Below are positions 57,866 through 64,000 of a stretch of 64,000 bases of DNA, one piece after another. The stretch covers positions 88,939,851-89,003,850 of the forward strand of contig NC_060256.1 in the NCBI RefSeq assembly GCF_921293095.1, written 5' to 3'. Origin of the DNA: Ischnura elegans (lineage: Eukaryota; Arthropoda; Insecta; Odonata; Coenagrionidae). The notes below the pieces were generated by a model. The model ran no database searches. It was not told the DNA's origin and worked only from the letters and a program-made list of their open reading frames with translations. A program made the translations under genes and the position numbers. Numbering within the stretch: the first letter of the stretch is position 1; each line of letters starts with the position of its first letter.

Positions 57866-59388
57866 CATTTAAATTAGCAGGGAGGTCTCCTAAAAGGTGT
57901 TCCTCCCCTTCATTTAACCATCTCAGCAAGTCACGGTATTTCTCTATTGCTCATTTTGAGATGGTTTGAGATCTCCAACGTAGAAGAAGTAATTTTTCTG
58001 GGTATTGTGATATTGTGCGATGCATTAAAGTAATATTTATGCCGTTCTTGTGTGACAAATTCATGATGTCATGCCACAAAATATCAAGAAATATACCGCT
58101 AGGGAGAGAATCGAGAAGATCGCAGAGCCTTGGCCTCAGGATAGGACCTCCGACGGAATGGACTCTCAAAATTAGCATGTATGAATGTAGGCCACTCATA
58201 CCACTGGCACACGCCCAATAAATTAAAAAAAGAATTTTACATATTAAATTAGGGCCCCTCTTACTGCCATGACTGCAAAACACAATTATTGTGGTAAAAA
58301 TTCTGAGCTAGCTCAAAGATCCTTCGTCTTCTTCAATGCACATTTGGCTGAGTGTTCGGCAAACACACTGGGTATATCCCTCCCCACAATGCAGTGTGTT
58401 TTCACCTTCCCTCCTCTACTTTTCCCTACTTTCCAGTATAAGCAACAATCTTCTGAATAATTAACACATGTTAAGAGATTCTTTACGTACTCCATAAGAT
58501 CCTTAATTGTAGGAGGCCATCAACCTAAGTCATGCATACAAATGGCTAGAATTTTTGCCATTTTCAATGTTTTTCATAGGAAAGGGTGTAGAAATTTGGG
58601 ATATTTTGTAATTTTCCTTCAAATGTCTTAACCCCCACTTCTTCTCAAAGTTGCCAGGAATTTATGTAATTTCTAGTATCCACCGGTGAGGGAGTTCCCA
58701 TATGTATTAATAACATTGCCTGAGAAAATTGTTCTGTTATATCTTTTAGAATTCTATCCATGAAGTTAAATGTCTGAACTCTATCACTAATAACATAAAA
58801 ATGAGAATCGCCAATCATATTTTAGAGAAAAATTGTTTCCTGAGGCACTAATGAAAAAATAAAATAAAAAAAGCTTGTGGAAACTCAAAGGTAATGCCGT
58901 TGACTGCAGAAAAAAGCTGGTTTCATATACATGTTATCAACAAATAACCCAGTCTCAATTCACAAATTGATATCACTAAATGTGCACGTTGAAATCAAAT
59001 GAACAAAAATAATATATTGTAAATTCTAGTTAGTTGTAGAAGTAAATAGACAGGTATTTTTGCTTTTATTATAGAAATGAGAATGAAAAAGTGGCATCTC
59101 TCCATTATAACTGCTTAAGTGGAATTATTTTTCCATGAAATGCAAGCGTACAACAAAAATTACCAGTGAAAATAAACCACAGATTATAATCCATTTGACT
59201 TTATTATCATTTCATTAAAACTATTACTTTATCAAAATTTAGCTAGAAATGATCCATCAAAATTATTACAAAAAATAAATTGGTGCTCACACCATCTTTA
59301 AAGCCATTTTCAAAAAGGAAAATAAAATTGATCTCTCATTAATAAAAACTTTCCCATAAGATGCACAAAGTTATTTAACAGTGTTTTC
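57866..59388. other. Intergenic DNA and CUL3 3' flank
   Basis: No gene recognised. The right part should hold the CUL3 3' UTR. The rest is AT-rich unique-looking sequence with short open frames lacking family resemblance. Confidence 0.5.
59200..59205 (-). terminator. Candidate poly(A) signal for CUL3
   Basis: AATAAA on the minus strand, about 185 nt after the CUL3 stop codon. Another AATAAA lies near 59066. The hexamer is common in AT-rich DNA, so this is only a candidate. Confidence 0.35.
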
Positions 59389-59562
59389 CTATCTTTTGAA
59401 ACCAGATCCAATAGCACTATATACTAGTACGAACCGGTCTTCTGGTGTCCGGGCGAGATACTCTCTTTCAATGAGTCCCTCGATTCTTTTCTTGATTATC
59501 ACGGGAGATGGAAGGAACCTGCTCTTCAGCTGCTCAGTTACCTCAGCAACCAGAATGTTGTG
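59389..59562 (-). CDS. CUL3: CUL3 last exon (winged-helix end, atypical C-terminus)
   Basis: Acceptor ATATTTTGCAG before CACAAC. The conserved winged-helix part is intact up to LARTPEDR. The final residues differ from the usual cullin-3 end and add about seven residues before the TAG at 59391-59389. A weak GTTCGT donor-like site lies right after EDR codons, so another last exon is possible but was not found. Confidence 0.88.
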   Translation of the reverse strand, partial: HNILVAEVTEQLKSRFLPSPVIIKKRIEGLIEREYLARTPEDRFVLVYSAIGSGFKR

Positions 59563-62462
59563 CTGCAAAATATTGAAATTATTAACCAACGTAATTTACT
59601 AATGGCTAAACAAGAACTTACATTTAGAGTACGTTTCTCTATGGAAGTGAGGCACGGACAATGATAGCAGCAAAGAAATCCAGGGTAGAGGTTTTAGAAA
59701 TGGTCGTGCAACAGAACAATGATCAAGATCATAAGATGGGTGCTAGGTCTCATTGTTACATTACATTTAGTTTATTAATATTAGGATTGTTGATCAGTAA
59801 TAATGATGGAACAAAGGCAAACAAAAAGCGATGTTCCACAAAATTTTTAAAGCTGTCCGTCAGAGTTCATTTCAAATGGCACTTTGCGACTGGGAGGCAG
59901 ACCAAAATTTTCGAGGGGTGAGACGACGCAACTTCCTGTAAACCAACCAAAATGCAATAGGCAGAGCCACAACTCCCGGATATTCAGTCGCCCTCAGACG
60001 TCCATGGGATACGCTTAATGAATAAGTCAACATTGCTGCCAAGGGGGAACAGGGTTTTTGACAGTCCATTGTCTCCATGCTCTGACAAATTCTTTTGAGT
60101 AAACATGGCAATGCATGCCCCTCTTTCTCCCCATCCCACATCCCTAGTGTCATAGGTCCAACCTTCTGCCACGACGCTGCTGAAAACACTTCGACTGGGT
60201 TATTCGCAAATATTTGAACTTTGAGTTTGCTTTTATTCTACCACGAGTATTACTTCATTCTACCAAGACAAGCCAAAATCAATTCAAGATTGAAATCAAG
60301 ATTTTATTTGTATTCAATGAAATTTAATTATTATTAACATATTTCATATTAGTAATGTAAAATTGACATATTCCATCGCAGCTCCATAGAACTACCTTCT
60401 TGTGTCTAGGAAAATATTTTATTACAGGGAGATGTCTGTTGCACATACATTGACAAGCTCCAATAGAATGAAATATCATTATTAGATGCATGGTAAATAT
60501 TAGGAAATTCACTCGGATATTATTCCCAAAATTAAGAAGATAAATCAAATATTTCAACTTGATATCAGTAGAGACATCTCTAACCCTTTCTCCTATCACG
60601 TTCTGCTGCATCGAGCAATCATGTAAGTCACTGCATTCGCACATATCACGTTTGTCATATGCCAAGATGCAAATCACCTTTCACGGCAGCATATTTGGAG
60701 GTTGGTATCATTGGGAAATCTCAAGAGCCTATGGAATCCTTAGACACGCCTCTGTCCGAGAATGCATCGTAGGCGGTATCTTCAAAATAGCAATAACAAA
60801 CAATGATAACATAAAAATAGAGGCTATTTAAGGATAAGTACTTCGCCTCGCCAATAGGTAATATTATGAGAAAGTATTATGGTAAAGTTATGGCAATAAG
60901 TGATGTACATATTACTTTTTGATGTAAGATCACGTACTTAACCAATTATGCTAATGCTCACCAGGAGATGCTGCAGTCATTATATTTACTATATCCTAGA
61001 GAATGGTCATAACCTCGGATAGAAACTAATTTTTGTTGAAATGCTAATGGCAAGTGGAAAATTCAGTTATGAGGTACTAGCAATTTGTAAGTAGTTAATA
61101 GTTGATCTATAATGATTAAAAAATTGAAAAAGAGTTTAATGGTGAGGATATATCGCAAAGTATTTATGAATAAAAATGGGCATGGACGAAGGTAATTAAA
61201 TATTTTGTCAATGAAAATTGACATATCCGATGCCATAGCCGCAGTGATAGACCCGTACCACCATCAGTTTCGGATGTGATACACCGACAATGGTGAGAGA
61301 GTGATAAAAAGTGCTTTCACAGATGTGGATCACACCCTTCTCACAGTTACATAATAGAGGTGCTGATATCATATAATGTATTTTTGCCAGGGCATAACAA
61401 GAACTTGTCTTGGCCAGGCCATGACAACACTCTACAACAATCCCAAGCCATTTCCTAAATTCCCAAACAGCTTCATGAAAAAAAATCAGCAAATAATTAA
61501 ATCAAGAAAATTCACGTACTCAAAAATTAAGAAGCCCAAATTATAAAATTTGCAAGAAACATTAGAGATACGACACTTAGAGGATATTCAAGTAATGCGA
61601 CATCAGAAGAGGGGCTTAATGACTTAGATTACTTTTGCTGGGGGGGTGTCACATTATTGCTGAGTAAGGCAGGACGGTCTTACTTTATCATGAAAAAACT
61701 AGTAGTAGTCAAGTATATTTGCTTATTATGATTGTTACCTTTTCTAAAGCCAATTATTTCATGAACATTTTGATTTTTTTTCTCATTGGATTTTCCCATG
61801 ATTACAAAGAGGCAAAATGAGAGTTTGGACAAGTTCATGAGTTGATGTAAAATGGGAAGATTTCTTGAACAAAGATGGCTGATAAGGCATAAACAGTCTT
61901 ATGCCAATTCACATTAAACGAGGGGTACCAGAACACTTATTTCTAATACTCATGAGTCATGAGATAAGGAAGACTGGAGAAATGGTATTATACACATATT
62001 ATATTCACATGGGAAGGAGTTTGAAAGATGATAATTTTTTTATTGCAAGAGGGTTGGAGCGGTCAAAAATACTGCAAATGTGCTCACATAACAATATAAT
62101 GCTCCCTCAGCAAAACTTTTCAGGAGCATGTACGTTTATTTGTGTATACTCACAGGCATTCTCTTCCTTGCTTTCATAATCCTAACAATAGCAGCCTCAA
62201 TTTCATGCTTCCTGTCCTCATCCACCTTGGACCTCGTCTCTCGTCTCTCCGGCTCCGATTCCCCTCTTGCTGCCACAGTCTGGATTTTGACACGGTGCAA
62301 TTTCGATGAGAAGGAGTCATTGACGACAAACACGTGAGACGGCTCAATCTCTTTGGTTCTCGGACTCTTGACTAGGATCCTCTGAGTTGCTTTCCCCATG
62401 GCCAAAGACTGCAGGGCACGGATCAGGTCTCGCTCGGGGATGTCCGTCTCACTTTGAATTTC
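59389..62462 (-). CDS. CUL3: Cullin-3, last two coding exons (gene continues beyond the window)
   Basis: Two exons are visible: 62462..62154 (103 codons) and 59562..59389 (57 residues plus TAG), joined in phase 0. The first encodes [36 protein letters not shown] and [20 protein letters not shown]; the lysine in IVRIMK (62174-62172) is the neddylation site. The second encodes [40 protein letters not shown] and EDR, the winged-helix end of cullin-3. Cullin-3 scaffolds BTB-adaptor ubiquitin ligases, with RBX1 at this C-terminal end. The tail after EDR is [14 protein letters not shown] instead of the family's short KVYTYVA-type ending, so it is altered and longer. Upstream exons must lie beyond 64000. 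Confidence 0.93.
59563..62153 (-). other. CUL3 last intron, 2.6 kb
   Basis: No exon or transposase was recognised inside. Two stretches (about 60350-60400 and 61210-61250) share AAAATTGACATAT-type sequence and may be a diverged repeat. Otherwise the interval looks AT-rich and unique. Confidence 0.6.
62154..62462 (-). CDS. CUL3: CUL3 penultimate exon (neddylation lysine)
   Basis: Acceptor AATCCTTCAG before GAAATTCAA; donor ATGCCT|GTGAGT; phase 0 at both ends. Includes [19 protein letters not shown] and the neddylation segment [32 protein letters not shown] is strongly conserved with other cullin-3 proteins. Confidence 0.94.
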
Positions 62463-62571
62463 CTGAAGGATTTAAGGGAATTTATTATAACTGGGATAAC
62501 ATTAATGGGGTCATTCAAGAAACAGGTGAATTTAAATATTTGGGGAGTTTAACTACCAAAGATTCATTCTT

Positions 62572-62733
62572 AGTAAAATTGGACATTGCAGTATTTCCAC
62601 TGAGTTTTATTTTGACAATATGCGTTTCATTATAACAAACAACACTATCAAGTATTACAATGTTGTTTGTAACATAGAAATGCGTAGTTTCAAAATAAAA
62701 CTCAGTGGAAATATTGCAATGTCCAATTCTACT
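62572..62733. repeat. Long hairpin (foldback), 72-nt arms, 18-nt loop
   Basis: The left arm (62572-62643) and right arm (62662-62733) are inverted copies sharing AATTGGACATTGCA and TATTTCCACTGAGTTTTATT and ACAAACAAC. Roughly 60 of 72 positions match. It lies about 110 nt upstream of the CUL3 exon acceptor, within the intron. No target duplication is obvious. Confidence 0.85.
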
Positions 62734-63083
62734 AATATTAAGAAATTCAACCACATCGTGCCCCACAAAGATTCATTCGTTGCCCATTAAACAATATGGG
62801 CATCTTTCACAAGGGTGGGTGATACATGAGAATGTGTGGTAGTATGACCAGAAAAGAAACAGCAATATTTAATTATGTACAAACAGATTCTATCCTGATG
62901 CATGGAAAACAATAAGAAAAGCATACACTTTAAAAGAGAAATTAAATTTATTTGCGAAACATATAAATTTGAAGCTCTGACTTCTAATATAGCACCAGGA
63001 TAGAATATGAGATTAAGTTGTTTTAGGATACCTTACAAGCAACTGCTTTGATTATTTTTACTGAATGGATACTAAATAGTGTA

Positions 63084-63108
63084 CAGTAGAATCTGGTTAT
63101 TACGAAGT
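63084..63108. repeat. Single pogo-type terminal repeat
   Basis: CAGTAGAATCTGGTTATTAC preceded by TA, resembling the ends of the pogo element at 44641-47687. The matching inverted end was not found in the window, so this may be the left end of an element continuing beyond 64000 or a remnant. Confidence 0.4.
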
Positions 63109-64000
63109 TCACTGGACCAAAAAACCAGAGGTTCCTAATATCAAAGTTCGTATGAACTTTTCTTTTAGGAATCATTAAAAAAAACAGTATATAATTTACA
63201 CAATTAAATTACATGCAAATATATAAAAACAAGAAAATTTGTTTCAGTTTCTCAATAGTAGAATGCGGCATGATGCAATCAAGAGTAGATAACTTCCTGA
63301 GTGCAGTTAAGTCCTCGATATACGAACTAGATGCGCTCCCAGACCTTGTTCATAAGTTGATAAACCTACACTCAGGCCACCGAGAGCTGTCCGATGACAG
63401 TTAGAAGGATCTAGTTTTGGGGTAGGGGCCAAGGTTGCCAGGTAAGAACGGGAAATGCCCACCTCACATGTAAACAAAAGGATTCTGTGAAGAAAGGAAC
63501 CAGGGGGATGACGAGCGCTAAAGACCCAAAGGAAGAATCCCTTATTTTGGTGCTCCATATGCATATGAAAATTTGTATGACTAGGCGAGGGGATGAGGTG
63601 TGTTTGGGGGACAGCAATTGGCTGCAAACCGTGCTGGCGGAGGGTTTTCCGCCCCTCCTTTTGTGTTGTCAAGGGACAACTCTCGACAGCCAGACTGTAT
63701 GCAAAGCATTGAAGAGTGCGGTTATCCTGCAGAATGCAACACTGCATCAAAATTCTGAGCTAACTCACGATTGTGACGAACTCATCTAGCAGGGCATGTG
63801 ACGCAGCTGGAGCAAAGAAAATTGCCCTCTGCAGTAAGGAAGGATGGGCAAAATGGTAAACAGTTCTTAACTTCACACCGGATTCAAAGATACTTTTTTC
63901 AGATTATGCCCAAGGTGCGAGTCCCTCCACGCCACACCGCATCGCATTGACCAAATCAAAAGGCTCCAAATTCGAAATCTGAAACTTATGAATTATGGTA

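Larger units (their letters stand above)
62463..64000 (-). other. CUL3 upstream intron (partial), no exon seen
   Basis: The preceding CUL3 exon (region before the EIQxETDIPER segment) was not recognised here on the minus strand. The interval holds an inverted repeat at 62572-62733 and one pogo-type terminal repeat at 63084. Open frames at 63307-63789 on both strands have no recognised family. Confidence 0.5.

Noticed and set aside
61208-61492. 94-codon minus-strand frame in the CUL3 intron
   Set aside because: No family resemblance; it lies in a possible diverged repeat and has no exon signals.
63307-63789. Overlapping 100-147 codon frames on both strands near the right edge
   Set aside because: No recognisable domain, no splice context linking them to CUL3, and overlapping opposite frames suggest chance.
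1-64000. CRISPR arrays, operons, prophage or other prokaryotic systems
   Set aside because: The window has spliced genes and eukaryotic transposons. The tandem repeats lack the repeat-spacer structure of CRISPR, and no bacterial-type gene cluster is present.

Overview
The window is eukaryotic nuclear DNA, most likely from an insect or another arthropod. It is AT-rich, its genes are split by introns with GT..AG borders, and it is crowded with transposons of typical arthropod families (mariner, pogo/Tigger, piggyBac, hAT, BEL/Pao, a jockey-type LINE and tRNA-derived SINEs). The species cannot be named from the sequence.

Three host genes can be supported, all on the minus strand. (1) 7122-14072: the 5' five exons of an AGFG/drongo-type Arf-GAP with FG repeats; its later exons were not found. 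(2) 15816-32866: a complete six-exon PABIR/FAM122 gene, a PP2A-B55 regulator. Its reading frame stays open across all five predicted splice junctions and gives 520 residues. (3) 59389-62462 (gene continuing past the right edge): the last two coding exons of cullin-3. They carry the neddylation lysine region and the winged-helix end, with an unusual C-terminus.

Layout: 1-7121 is AGFG downstream or intronic DNA with a Tigger-type MITE and a hAT-type MITE. AGFG intron 4 (7333-12725) holds a Tigger-type MITE, a second MITE nested inside it, and a 1.7 kb Tigger element with a transposase remnant. PABIR intron 5 (16198-26650) holds a 4.25 kb TTAA-flanked element of unknown family, a pogo-like pseudogene, a hammerhead-like motif, SINE heads and a 5'-truncated LINE with an intact reverse transcriptase. 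PABIR intron 1 is almost entirely a tandem triplication.

The 26.5 kb between PABIR and CUL3 contains MITEs and foldback elements, then a nested transposon complex (43373-56617). An internally deleted piggyBac-like element bounded by TTAA contains a pogo-like element (44641-47687) and a mariner (48682-56589). The mariner is itself split by a BEL/Pao LTR retrotransposon (49254-56203) with a 5-bp target duplication. The order of insertion can be read from the target-site duplications.

The three host genes act in separate processes (Arf-GAP trafficking or RNA-related function, PP2A-B55 control, ubiquitin ligase scaffold). Nothing here shows a functional cluster. The least explained items are the 4.25 kb TTAA element, the hammerhead-like motif and the altered cullin-3 C-terminus.
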